From the NCBI RefSeq assembly GCF_009796805.1, contig NZ_CP047029.1:4416001-4480000 (forward strand): a stretch of 64,000 nt of DNA, read 5' to 3'. Position numbers and translations under genes: made by a program. Shown here one piece after another: positions 36,107 through 44,663 of the stretch. The notes beneath the pieces are model-generated. The model was given only the letters and a program-made list of their open reading frames with translations, ran no database searches and had not been told where the DNA came from. Position 1 is the first letter of the stretch. Each line of letters starts with the position of its first letter. The DNA comes from Algibacter sp. L1A34. Lineage in GTDB: Bacteria > Bacteroidota > Bacteroidia > Flavobacteriales > Flavobacteriaceae.

Positions 36107-36194
36107 GGGCGTTACCCTATCGGGTCAGGCTTTACGTTGCAATTCCTCGTTCGTACCTCTCTGCGGGATTTTCACTGCAATCCTTAACGCAGGG
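36107..36194 (-). ncRNA. Structured intergenic element, copy 2
   Basis: On the minus strand it reads GCGTTAAGGATTG (36190 down to 36178), then a variable hairpin region, AAAGCCTGAC (36133 down to 36124), a small hairpin ACCC-GATAG-GGGT-like, and AACGCCC (36113 down to 36107). The three blocks match copy 1 (475-604) exactly, while the hairpins between them differ in length and sequence. It lies directly after the OmpA terminator, in the opposite orientation to that gene. Confidence 0.5.
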
Positions 36195-36367
36195 CTTAAC
36201 ACAAAGGTTTGGTTAGAATAGCCTTCTTATAGTGGCATAATTATTACAGAATTCTTTATAGGTTTTACTTTTGGAATTGTATTTTTACTTTATTAATATG
36301 TGCCAGTTCTATCATTATTAGGCACAAGCTGGAAAAAAACAACATTAGAGCTAAATATGACACTTAG

Positions 36368-36556
36368 AGAATTGAAAAAGGAATTAAATCTCAAGCACTA
36401 AACAATTCGTTTAAATTTAAGACATATATTATATTGCATAAAGCTTTCGATGAACTTGGAATTAGAATATTGGATGGAATAGAAATTGAAAAGCCAATAA
36501 TGATTTATGGAAATGAGCACGATTGCGAACCGATTAACATCTATGCATTTGAATAA
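36368..36556 (+). pseudogene. C-terminal fragment of an unidentified gene
   Basis: A frame of 62 codons without a start codon, reading 'RIEKGIKSQALNNSFKFKTY', then 'KAFDELGIRILDGIEIEKP' and 'NEHDCEPINIYAFE' up to TAA 36554-36556. The composition is protein-like. The stretch before it (36225-36365) contains broken hydrophobic frames. It is the end of a lost gene, immediately followed by a repeat-like spacer. Confidence 0.35.
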
Positions 36557-36700
36557 AAAAACTGGCTACAACACAATATATAATTTATTATTAGTCTTAG
36601 CTTGTTTGAGGAAACCCTCCGGGTTTCCCAATCTTATGGGTTTTATTTGCTAAATTAGTGGCTTAAACCATACACAAAACCGAGTCCAATTAAAAAAACG
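36557..36700 (+). repeat. Probable dispersed intergenic repeat
   Basis: Starting with CTGGCTACAACACAATATAT just after a gene-end fragment, this spacer includes a hairpin GAAACCC-TCC-GGGTTTC (about 36610-36626) and ends with TTTGCTAAATTAGTGGCTTA and ACACAAAACCGA. I remember closely similar spacers (CTGGCTACAACACCGTGTAT...) from other Flavobacteriaceae; this needs a search. No copy of this type was found elsewhere in the window. Confidence 0.4.
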
Positions 36701-36706
36701 GAGTAC

Positions 36707-38386
36707 ATGAAACAAAATTTAACATTAATACTCATTCTATGTATCACCCAACTGATTTTGGGCTGTTCTCAACCGGAGAAGTCTAAAACGGTACAAAAGG
36801 AAGTAGAAACCAATATTGAACTAAAAGACAATTGGTACTACCTTAATGGAGAAAAGTTTTTTATAAAAGCAATTGGATACGAAATAGGTGCACGTCCAGG
36901 ACAACATCCTTATGAAGATGAAAAGAAAGATCATTTGGAGTTAATGAAATTTGATCTCGATAACATTAAAAAAGGTGGTTATAATACGATAAGAACTTGG
37001 AGTCAATTTTCTGAAGCTCAATTGAAACTTGTACAAGAATCGGGTTTAAAACTTATTATGGGTTTAGATGTTAATCCAGAAGAAGATTATAGGGATCCTA
37101 AATTTATAAATCACTGCAAGACACAGCTTGAAAACATTTTAAAATATGCACCAAAATATAATTGTATAATTACGTATTTGGTTATTAACGAACCTCAAAC
37201 GGATCATATTCATGAGGTTTCTGCTCAGGCATTTAAAAACTTAATGAAAATGATGGTAGATATGATTCATAAAAATCATCCAAATATACCAGTAACACTT
37301 TCTGCAAATGCAATGATTAGTGATTGGATGGATGAAAGTATGTATGATGTATACGCTTATAATTGTTACGGTTACAATGAAGGCCAAACAGCAACAATGG
37401 GGTTTAGAGATTATATTAAAGGTTTAAATGAATTAAACGGATTAGATAAACCATTTATAATAACTGAGTTTGGACATTCAGTATCTCCAAAAGGAGGTTT
37501 TGGTAGTTTTGGCTCAAGAACCTTAAAGGAACAAAGCGAAGGATTAGTTTCTAATTACAGAGATCTTATGGATGCTGGAGCTGTAGGTATGTGTCCATTT
37601 TATTATGCTGATGGTTGGTGGAAAGGTGGAGAAAAAAGCATACATAATAAAGAGCAACCAGAAGAATGGTTTGGATTTTGGGGTTATAAAGATATTAACG
37701 ACAAATATGGCTCGCCACGCCCAGTTTGGTTTGCCATGCGAGATTATATGAAAGGACTAATTATAAGTCCTAAAAACAAAACAGTACACACCAACACAAC
37801 AACGATACCTTTAGAGTTTTATAATGATGCCACTATAAAAAAAGTAGTTGTAAAAAACCGTGATGAAATTATCTATTCTAAAAACATAACAAACGCAGGT
37901 TATTTTGCAGATCAATTAACAATTAATCCAGATGGTATTGAAGCCATGGAGCTTGCTTTTGAGTTTTTTGATAGTGAAGATAATAGTGTTAAAAACGAAT
38001 CTATTATAATTCTGGCTTCCAAAACAGTTATAGACTTGCCTAAATTAAGCATAGAAGTTTCACCCAAAAAAGATTTAAACGACGTAAAAGTTGGAAGCAT
38101 TACAACCAAAATAGAAACCAATGAAAATTTTAAACTCATTGGTGATTTAATCGTTAGCTATAATACACATCTTGGATGGGACGTTGGTCCACAAGTATCT
38201 GTTTCGGTTAAAGATCAAATGGATAAAAAAGTAATTACTTCTGAAAATTTCTTTAATATTCCTGATAATTGCTGGGTTGTAAATGCATCTGCAGGAATCT
38301 CAGTTAGGTATGGTAAGTTTACCTTTAAAATTCATGACCAAAAAATAATTTATAGAGGTGATTGGGCTAAAGAAATCAGTCGTTAG
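36707..38386 (+). CDS. Lipoprotein glycoside hydrolase, TIM-barrel (clan GH-A like)
   Basis: 559 residues with a lipobox 'LILGC' (Cys 20). The catalytic (beta/alpha)8 domain runs from about 40 to 370. Clan GH-A residues are in place: acid/base E162 in 'YLVINEPQ' and nucleophile E254 in 'FIITEFGHS', with 'GYNTIRTWSQF' forming strand 3. A C-terminal part (about 375-559) holds beta-sandwich repeats. The barrel recalls GH2/GH5 or GH72-like beta-glucanases; the exact family and substrate cannot be fixed by eye. No SusC/SusD pair or other polysaccharide-locus gene is near, so it is a solitary enzyme between repeat-like spacers. Confidence 0.8.
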   Translation: MKQNLTLILILCITQLILGCSQPEKSKTVQKEVETNIELKDNWYYLNGEKFFIKAIGYEIGARPGQHPYEDEKKDHLELMKFDLDNIKKGGYNTIRTWSQFSEAQLKLVQESGLKLIMGLDVNPEEDYRDPKFINHCKTQLENILKYAPKYNCIITYLVINEPQTDHIHEVSAQAFKNLMKMMVDMIHKNHPNIPVTLSANAMISDWMDESMYDVYAYNCYGYNEGQTATMGFRDYIKGLNELNGLDKPFIITEFGHSVSPKGGFGSFGSRTLKEQSEGLVSNYRDLMDAGAVGMCPFYYADGWWKGGEKSIHNKEQPEEWFGFWGYKDINDKYGSPRPVWFAMRDYMKGLIISPKNKTVHTNTTTIPLEFYNDATIKKVVVKNRDEIIYSKNITNAGYFADQLTINPDGIEAMELAFEFFDSEDNSVKNESIIILASKTVIDLPKLSIEVSPKKDLNDVKVGSITTKIETNENFKLIGDLIVSYNTHLGWDVGPQVSVSVKDQMDKKVITSENFFNIPDNCWVVNASAGISVRYGKFTFKIHDQKIIYRGDWAKEISR

Positions 38387-38387
38387 C

Positions 38388-38483
38388 AAGACTTTGGGTA
38401 GGGATTTTAACTTTTATGACTCAAAAATTTATGATGGTTGGACACAATGGGAAAATGGAAATAAAATTGTAGAACAAACATAA
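38388..38483 (+). pseudogene. C-terminal fragment of an unidentified gene
   Basis: A short open stretch directly after the hydrolase stop codon, in another frame: 'GRDFNFYDSKIYDGWTQW' then 'ENGNKIVEQT', ending with TAA 38481-38483. There is no start codon. It reads like the last 30 residues of a protein and is followed by a repeat-like spacer, as with the fragment ending at 36556. Confidence 0.35.
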
Positions 38484-38620
38484 TATAACACCTATTGCTA
38501 ACATGTATAAAAAACATAGGGCATCTTTGGCTAAACAGAGACGAAAGCACTTACAACCTACCCTGCGTTTCTTGCACCAAACTTAGTGTGAACTATGCCT
38601 CTTAAAGAACACAATAGATA
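38484..38620 (+). repeat. Probable intergenic repeat/cassette spacer
   Basis: The stretch after the fragment begins ATAACACCTATTGCTAACAT and includes CCTAT/ATAGG complementary ends around 38490-38520. It contains no open frame of note and is more G+C-rich than the flanking genes. It may belong to another dispersed repeat type; only one copy is present here. Confidence 0.3.
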
Positions 38621-39118
38621 ATGAAAAAATCACTACAATTTGTAAGGTTTAAAAAGTTTAATGTTTTAATACAATTACTAATATTTACTTTTATACTCTT
38701 ATTTATTGGAGAGATTTTAGAATTAGTTTTTGGCATATTTTTTGGAAACAATAATTTTTCAAAATTAGACTTTAGTGATAGTTCTATTGAATATGTGTTG
38801 TTCGAAACAGTAATTTTATCTCCACTAATTGAAACGTTTTTTATTCAATTTCTTCTGCTTGAATTTTTACGAGTGCTTTTTAACGGATTATCAATAAATT
38901 ATTTTTTAGCAGTTTTAATATCAGGTTTTATTTTTGGAGTGTTACATCATTATAATATTCCATATATGATAGCTTTAACAATATTAGGTTGGATGTTTGG
39001 ATATATTTATGTCTTTTATAAAAAAAACAAGAAAATACATCCTATTTTAGCTGTATTGATTACACATTCTTTATATAACTTAATAATTGTATTAAAAGAT
39101 TACATTTTAGTAAATTAG
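38621..39118 (+). CDS. CPBP-like intramembrane protease with degenerate active site
   Basis: 165 residues with four or five membrane helices. The CPBP fold motifs are visible: 'SPLIETFFIQFLLLE' at the E-E-x-x-x-R position, 'GVLHHYNIP' (His) and 'VLITHSLYN' (His/N). But the first motif reads E-T-x-x-x-Q instead of E-E-x-x-x-R, so the second Glu and the Arg are missing. Such proteins may be inactive or act by another mechanism. It is also shorter than the CPBP protein at 25033-25989. It is a single gene in a repeat-rich stretch, possibly acquired. Confidence 0.75.
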   Translation: MKKSLQFVRFKKFNVLIQLLIFTFILLFIGEILELVFGIFFGNNNFSKLDFSDSSIEYVLFETVILSPLIETFFIQFLLLEFLRVLFNGLSINYFLAVLISGFIFGVLHHYNIPYMIALTILGWMFGYIYVFYKKNKKIHPILAVLITHSLYNLIIVLKDYILVN

Positions 39119-39245
39119 AATAATTCAGTTGAAGAGCACCTTTAGTAAGTAAAAATAAAAAGATTATTAAACACAAAATCTATAGTATTCATTGTAGAAT
39201 TCAACTAAAAACTCAAGAACTTGAGTCGTAATTTAAATAGAACCC

Positions 39246-39647
39246 ATGAAAAAGTCAAACCAAAAACAATATCACTATATTTTAATACTCTTTGCGTTTA
39301 TACTATTTAGCTGTAATTCTGGTAAAGAAAAATTTATAATTGAAGAAATCGAAGAACCTACTAATGGCACAGCCATATCAATAAGAAAGTTTGAAGTTAA
39401 AAGTTTTGGTTCGAGTTTCTCTTATTCTACGAACTCTACTGACAAAGACAACGAAGTAAAAGACATCAAAATTAGTTTCAATAATGAGCCACTAAGCACT
39501 ATTTTAGAGAAATTGGAGCATTCATACAATATAGGCGACCTTAAAAAAGATCCTATATTGAACATTGACTATTACAGAGAAAACATAACAAATGAAAAGG
39601 CCGTTAAAGACATCATTTCTCAATTAAAAAAAACGTACCAGTTTTAA
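39246..39647 (+). CDS. Small lipoprotein of unknown function
   Basis: 133 residues; lipobox 'FILFSC' with Cys 23. The mature part starts with a Glu-rich linker and then 'ISIRKFEVKSFGSSFSY'. The last 60 residues ('ISFNNEPLSTILEKLEHSY' and 'DIISQLKKTYQF') faintly recall an STN-like or DUF3738-like beta-alpha-beta domain. It stands alone, 128 bases after the CPBP-like gene, and converges with the YciO-type gene. Not recognised. Confidence 0.65.
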   Translation: MKKSNQKQYHYILILFAFILFSCNSGKEKFIIEEIEEPTNGTAISIRKFEVKSFGSSFSYSTNSTDKDNEVKDIKISFNNEPLSTILEKLEHSYNIGDLKKDPILNIDYYRENITNEKAVKDIISQLKKTYQF

Positions 39648-39660
39648 AAAAGAGTATAAA

Positions 39661-40281
39661 TTAAAAAATATCCAAACTTCCCTTACCTTCACGAATAATA
39701 ACTGGTTCACCTTCAGAAAGATCAATAACTGTAGAAGCCTCATTATCACCATAACCACCATCGATTACTAAATCGACTAAATTACCCCATTTTTCAAGTA
39801 TCAATTCAGGATCTGTAGTATATTCCAAAACAGTATCATCATCATGGATAGATGTCGAAATAATAGGATTCCCTAACAGTTTTACAATATCTAAAGCAAT
39901 AGCATTATCGGGTACACGAATACCAACTGTTTTCCTTTTCTTAAATGGATTAGGCAAGTTTTTAGATCCCGGTAAAATAAATGTATATGGCCCAGGAAGT
40001 GCACGTTTTAGGATTTTAAAAACAGAGGTGTCAATTTGTTTTACATAATCACTTATATTACTTAAATCGTGACAAATAAAAGAAAAATTAGCTTTATCCA
40101 ACTTAACACCTTTAATACGTGCAATTTTCTCTAAAGCTTTTACGTTAGTAATATCGCAACCCAAACCATAAACGGTATCGGTTGGATAAATTATGAGTCC
40201 ACCACGTTTCAAAATAGCGACCACTTTTTCAATCTCTTTAGGATTTGGGTTTTCCTCATAAATTTTAAAAAATTCAGCCAT
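39661..40281 (-). CDS. Sua5/YciO/YrdC family protein, L-threonylcarbamoyladenylate synthase-like
   Basis: 206 residues with the YrdC fold. 'GGLIIYPTDTVYGLGCDI' carries the K/R-x-S/T site region; 'PGPYTFILPGSKNLP', 'KRKTVGIRVPDNAIA' and 'STVIDLSEGEPVIIREGKG' follow. The start 'FFKIYEENPNPKEIEKVV' and overall sequence are closest to the YciO subgroup, whereas tRNA t6A synthesis is proven for TsaC/Sua5. It probably makes threonylcarbamoyl-AMP, but the YciO subgroup may have another role. Monocistronic. Confidence 0.88.
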   Translation of the reverse strand: MAEFFKIYEENPNPKEIEKVVAILKRGGLIIYPTDTVYGLGCDITNVKALEKIARIKGVKLDKANFSFICHDLSNISDYVKQIDTSVFKILKRALPGPYTFILPGSKNLPNPFKKRKTVGIRVPDNAIALDIVKLLGNPIISTSIHDDDTVLEYTTDPELILEKWGNLVDLVIDGGYGDNEASTVIDLSEGEPVIIREGKGSLDIF

Positions 40282-40393
40282 AATAACTATCTTGCATTAC
40301 ATTATTTACTGGTACAAAGTAAATATTATTTTTAACATACAATTATATAGTCCGATATACTTCAATTAAAAAAGTTATAAAATTATTAACAAT

Positions 40394-41263
40394 ATGAAAG
40401 TTTTTAAGTTTCTCTCCCTAAATCTCTTAGTTTTAATTACCTTTTTAGGTTGTTCAGAAAAAATAGAACCTATTGCAACAACCAATATTTTAGATACCAC
40501 GCAAGTCTACGAAGAGTTTGATGTTGTTTATGGTGATGATGAGAACCAAACCTTCGATTTATATTTACCAGCAAACAGAACGTTAGATACTAAAGTGATT
40601 ATTTTAGTCCATGGAGGCGGTTGGTCTGGAGGTGACAAGACGGAAATGGATGCACTAAAAACACTTTTAATTGAAGATTTTGCTGATGTGGCCATAGCCA
40701 ACATTAATTACCGATTAGCAGACAGCAACAACAAACCTTACCCAATGCAAACCAACGATATTAGTACCGTGGTGAGATATTTAAAAACAAATGAGATTAA
40801 ACTTTCTATTTCCGACCAACTTGGTTTTATAGGTACAAGTGCCGGCGGCCATTTATCCTTACTTTGGGCTTATAGTTTTGATACGTTACAAAAAACGAAT
40901 ATGGTTTGCAGTATTGTTGGCCCTACCAATTTAACCGACCCAAATTATGTTACTGCAGCGGAAGAAAGTGATGAACTAGCCACTTATTTAAACTTATTTG
41001 GTGATAATCTTACAGATGAATATTTGCAAGAAGCAAGCCCGCTCTATCAAGTTACTGCCAATGCACCTGCTACGCAATTGTTCTACGGTGGAAATGACCC
41101 GTTAATACCAATTAGCCAAGGCGCAGATTTAAACGAGAAATTATCTAAACTAAACGTAACTCACGAATATACACTTTATCCCGAAGCTGGACACGGCTGG
41201 ACAGGTTTAGAGTTTTTAGATACTTGGACAAAAATGAAAGCATTTATAAATACTAATTTGTAG
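40394..41263 (+). CDS. Alpha/beta hydrolase lipoprotein (esterase/lipase, BD-FAE-like)
   Basis: 289 residues; lipobox 'TFLGC', Cys 20. Catalytic elements of the hormone-sensitive-lipase/BD-FAE type: oxyanion 'HGGGW' at 73-77, nucleophile S149 in 'GTSAGG', acid D235 in 'YGGNDPLIP', base H267 in 'EAGHGW'. It is expected to hydrolyse carboxyl esters at the outer membrane or in the periplasm; substrate unknown. Terminated by a bidirectional hairpin at 41270-41312. Confidence 0.87.
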   Translation: MKVFKFLSLNLLVLITFLGCSEKIEPIATTNILDTTQVYEEFDVVYGDDENQTFDLYLPANRTLDTKVIILVHGGGWSGGDKTEMDALKTLLIEDFADVAIANINYRLADSNNKPYPMQTNDISTVVRYLKTNEIKLSISDQLGFIGTSAGGHLSLLWAYSFDTLQKTNMVCSIVGPTNLTDPNYVTAAEESDELATYLNLFGDNLTDEYLQEASPLYQVTANAPATQLFYGGNDPLIPISQGADLNEKLSKLNVTHEYTLYPEAGHGWTGLEFLDTWTKMKAFINTNL

Positions 41264-41269
41264 AAATAA

Positions 41270-41312
41270 AAAAGGCTAAAATTCAGAAATTGAATTTTAG
41301 CCTTTTTTATTT
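41270..41312. terminator. Bidirectional terminator
   Basis: A 15-bp stem AAAGGCTAAAATTCA / TGAATTTTAGCCTTT (41271-41306) is bounded by an A-run and a T-run. It lies between converging genes. Confidence 0.92.
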
Positions 41313-41327
41313 TAATATATTTTTTTT

Positions 41328-41984
41328 CTAACGCATGCCGCCACCTGGAGGGCCTCCTTGTCCTCCACTAGACATTCCTGAGTTGCTACTTTGATTCGAT
41401 TCCGGCTTAGGGTTTTGTTCCGATTTAACGAAAGTTTGATATTTAATCCACTTAGTATATTGTTTTTCGCTTAAAATAGCTTCTAAGCCTTTATTTAACT
41501 TTACCTCAGCAGCTTTAACTTCTATTTTAGCAGGATTAATTTTTGCTTCAATTAAAGCACGTTCTGGATCTTTAGAATCATCAGAAGCGTCACTTCTATC
41601 CATTCTTGAACCACTTTCACTTCGACTAGACTGCATGGCTTTCATCTTAGCATTTACATACACATTCAATGTATCAAAGTTATCCTTATTTAAAAGTGCA
41701 ATTTCATTTACTCGGTTATTATACTTCTCTATAGATTTACGAACCTTTAAGATTAGTTCTTTATCCTTTTTCTTAATTTTAATTTTCTTAATGGCAGCTT
41801 CGTCATCATAATTAAAAATTCCTGCAACTTTAGAGGCACTAAATTCAACCATTTTTGGACGCTCTTGGCTGCTCATTCCGCTACTTCCTCCTGGGCCACC
41901 ACCTTGTCGTCCTCCGCCACCGCCAGGTTGCGCATGTATAAAACTAAAACTTAAAACGCATACTATTACTAAAAGAATTCTCAT
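41328..41984 (-). CDS. Exported glycine-rich protein of unknown function
   Basis: 218 residues with a signal peptide (about 1-18, 'SFSFIHA-QP'). Both ends are Gly/Ser/Pro-rich low-complexity ('GGGGGRQGGGPGG' near 21-33; 'SSGGQGGPPGGGMR' at the end). The middle (about 45-190) is charged and helical, with 'KVAGIFNYDDEAAIKKIKIK' and 'LSEKQYTKWIKYQTF'. The last recalls the helical C-terminus of Spy/CpxP-like periplasmic proteins with an L-x-x-x-Q-x-x-K pattern, but that is only a hint. Single gene. Confidence 0.75.
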   Translation of the reverse strand: MRILLVIVCVLSFSFIHAQPGGGGGRQGGGPGGSSGMSSQERPKMVEFSASKVAGIFNYDDEAAIKKIKIKKKDKELILKVRKSIEKYNNRVNEIALLNKDNFDTLNVYVNAKMKAMQSSRSESGSRMDRSDASDDSKDPERALIEAKINPAKIEVKAAEVKLNKGLEAILSEKQYTKWIKYQTFVKSEQNPKPESNQSSNSGMSSGGQGGPPGGGMR

Positions 41985-42151
41985 ATAAATTTATTTTTCT
42001 GTTGTTCTTAAGTTTAGATGCGGAATCGAAAAAAAACTTTCGGTGTTGGGAAAACTTTAACGGTTTCAACTAAAATATAAATTTCATACCAAACCTAAGA
42101 ACAGACCATTTTAAATATCAAATTAATAAAACCATCTCTTCTTAAAAAACT

Positions 42152-44524
42152 CTACCCAATAACCTCAAGCTTCGCAAACCTTAATAATAACTTCTTAATA
42201 CCACCATGTTGAAAACTAATTTCAGCTTTCATATCTGCACCTACACCTTCAATTTTCATAACTTCACCAGTACCAAAACGGATGTGCTTTACAATATTAC
42301 CAACAATTAATTTACTATCAAATAAATTGGTATTATTACCTGTTTTAGCAACAGGTTTTAAATTTTTAGGTGTTGTAACTTGAAACTTTTCCGGATTAGA
42401 TTTAGTAGGTCCGCCTTTTTTAAGCACAGCTTGTTTTGCAGGTTTAAACCTAATTTTATTTGGATTTGCAGGTTTATTGTCAACATCACCAAAAATATTA
42501 GCATCCAGCATCGGGTTAAATCGGCGCTCCTCTATTGGTGTTACAATATCGAGGTATTGTTCGTCTATTTCTTCTATAAAACGACTCGGTTCAGAATCTA
42601 CTAATTTCCCCCAACGGTAACGAGATAGCGCATAAGTTAAATACGCTTGTTTTTCGGCACGTGTTAAGGCTACATAAAATAAACGACGTTCCTCTTCAAG
42701 TTCGCTACGCGTATTCATACTCATACCACTTGGAAACAAATCCTCCTCTAAACCAACAATAAAAACATGTTGAAACTCTAGCCCTTTTGCCAAGTGAATC
42801 GTCATTAAAGCCACGTGATCGGCATCACCTTTATCAGAATCTAAATCTGTTGATAAGGCAACATCTTCGAGAAATTCGGCTAAATTACCTGTGGTGTCGG
42901 CTATTTCTTTTTGGCCTTCCACAAAATCTTTCATACCGTTTATAAGCTCCTCAATATTTTCTATTTTAACAACACCTTCTGGCGTGTTATCCTTTTTATA
43001 TTCGGAAATTATTCCTGCTGTTCGGGTCACGTATTCAGCCAATTCAAAAACATCGGCTGTTTGATTTAATACTTGGAAAGTTTCAATTAAAGTAACAAAA
43101 TTTACAAGCTTAGTTTTGGTTCCTGCATTAATTTTAACATCCGTTTTATCGATATTTTTCATCACCTCGAAAATAGAACGCTTGTAACCATTGGCTGCAA
43201 CAATCAATTTATCTACGGTAGTTTGACCAATACCACGGCCAGGGAAGTTTATAATTCGTTTTAATGCTTCCTCATCGGCTGGATTAATAATTAATCGCAA
43301 ATAAGCTAAAACATCTTTAATTTCTTTCCTTTGATAAAAAGATAAGCCTCCATAAATTCGATACGGAATATCTCGCTTTCTTAAAGCATCCTCAATAGAC
43401 CGCGATTGAGCATTGGTACGATACAAAATAGCAAAATCACTATTTGGTAACTGGTCGTTCATTTTAGTTTCCCAAATGGTACTTGCCACATAACGCCCCT
43501 CATCACCATCGGTTAAAGATCGGTTTACTTTTATTAACGGTCCTTCATCATTAGCTGTCCAAACTATTTTTTCAAGTTTAGTTTCATTTTTATCAATAAT
43601 TGAATTGGCAGCATTTACAATATTTTTTGTAGATCGGTAATTTTGTTCCAATCTAAACTCCTTCACATCATCATAATCCTTCTGGAAGTTTAAAATATTG
43701 CTAATATTAGCACCACGGAAGGCGTAAATACTCTGCGCATCATCTCCTACCACACAAATATTTTGAAATTTATCTGATAAAGCTCGAACAATTAAATACT
43801 GGGAGTGGTTTGTATCCTGATACTCATCAACCAAAATATATCTAAATCGGTTTTGGTATTTCGCCAACACTTCCGGAAAACGAGTTAATAGTTCGTTCGT
43901 TTTCAATAGTAAATCATCAAAATCCATCGCACCTGCTTTAAAACAGCGATCTACAAATTCTTTGTAAACTTCACCCATTCTAGGTCGGCGTGCCATTGCA
44001 TCGGCTTCTTTCAATTCTGGATTTTGAAAATAAGCACGAACCGTAATTAAACTATTTTTGTAAGATGAAATTCGAGAACGTACCTGCTTATATTTATATA
44101 GATCTTTATCTAGCCCCATTTCTCTAATAATAGAAGAAATCAGTCTATCGGAATCTTGAGTATCATAAATAGTAAAATTAGATGGATAGCCCAATTTATC
44201 GGCTTCTATACGTAAAATTTTGGCAAATACGGAGTGAAAAGTTCCCATCCATAAATTTTTCGCTTCACTATTACCAACAATAGTTCCAATACGCTCTTTC
44301 ATTTCACGAGCCGCCTTATTGGTGAAGGTTAACGATAAAATATTAAACGGATCAACGCCCTGACTCATTAAATATGCTATACGAAAAGTAAGCACACGTG
44401 TTTTACCAGAACCTGCGCCGGCAATAACAATCATAGGGCCATCCTTTTGTATGGTAGGTGCCAATTGAGCTTCGTTTAACTTACCTAATTGCACCTTTAA
44501 TTCCTTCTCTAAATCCTTTTCCAA
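42152..44524 (-). CDS. pcrA: UvrD/PcrA-type DNA helicase (superfamily 1A)
   Basis: 790 residues. Motif I 'IAGAGSGKTRVLT' (36-42 as Walker A), Ia 'LTFTNKAAREMKER', II 'ILVDEYQDTNHSQY', III 'VGDDAQSIYAFRGA', IV 'LEQNYRS', V 'LMTIHLAKGLEF', VI 'YVALTRAEKQAYL'. The C-terminal 'VKHIRFGTGEVMKIEG' is the Tudor-like RNA-polymerase-binding part seen in PcrA. It unwinds DNA 3' to 5' in repair and transcription-coupled processes. The start is uncertain: the best in-frame start is TTG at 44522-44524, while the nearest ATG (44533-44535) is out of frame. Confidence 0.92.
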   Translation of the reverse strand: MEKDLEKELKVQLGKLNEAQLAPTIQKDGPMIVIAGAGSGKTRVLTFRIAYLMSQGVDPFNILSLTFTNKAAREMKERIGTIVGNSEAKNLWMGTFHSVFAKILRIEADKLGYPSNFTIYDTQDSDRLISSIIREMGLDKDLYKYKQVRSRISSYKNSLITVRAYFQNPELKEADAMARRPRMGEVYKEFVDRCFKAGAMDFDDLLLKTNELLTRFPEVLAKYQNRFRYILVDEYQDTNHSQYLIVRALSDKFQNICVVGDDAQSIYAFRGANISNILNFQKDYDDVKEFRLEQNYRSTKNIVNAANSIIDKNETKLEKIVWTANDEGPLIKVNRSLTDGDEGRYVASTIWETKMNDQLPNSDFAILYRTNAQSRSIEDALRKRDIPYRIYGGLSFYQRKEIKDVLAYLRLIINPADEEALKRIINFPGRGIGQTTVDKLIVAANGYKRSIFEVMKNIDKTDVKINAGTKTKLVNFVTLIETFQVLNQTADVFELAEYVTRTAGIISEYKKDNTPEGVVKIENIEELINGMKDFVEGQKEIADTTGNLAEFLEDVALSTDLDSDKGDADHVALMTIHLAKGLEFQHVFIVGLEEDLFPSGMSMNTRSELEEERRLFYVALTRAEKQAYLTYALSRYRWGKLVDSEPSRFIEEIDEQYLDIVTPIEERRFNPMLDANIFGDVDNKPANPNKIRFKPAKQAVLKKGGPTKSNPEKFQVTTPKNLKPVAKTGNNTNLFDSKLIVGNIVKHIRFGTGEVMKIEGVGADMKAEISFQHGGIKKLLLRFAKLEVIG

Positions 44525-44603
44525 ATCCTGTTCATTTTAAAGCGTGAAATTAACCATTGTTACGCATTTTTTAAGTTTGAATTATTAAAAATTATGAACA
44601 ATC

Positions 44604-44634
44604 AACTTAAATATTTAAGTTTTAAATATCTTTA
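44604..44634 (+). promoter_or_regulatory. Palindromic site and possible promoter of the glutamate-synthase-like gene
   Basis: AACTTAAATATTTAAGTT (44604-44621) is a perfect 18-bp palindrome. Six bases on stands TATCTTTA (44627-44634), one base off the -7 consensus, 29 bases before the ATG. A regulator bound to the palindrome would cover the -33 region. It may instead be chance in AT-rich DNA. Confidence 0.35.
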
Positions 44635-44663
44635 CGTCTAAGTTATTCAAATAAAAAAAATAT

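Noticed and set aside
36707-38386. Polysaccharide utilisation locus
   Set aside because: No SusC/SusD pair, regulator or second enzyme is near the glycoside hydrolase.
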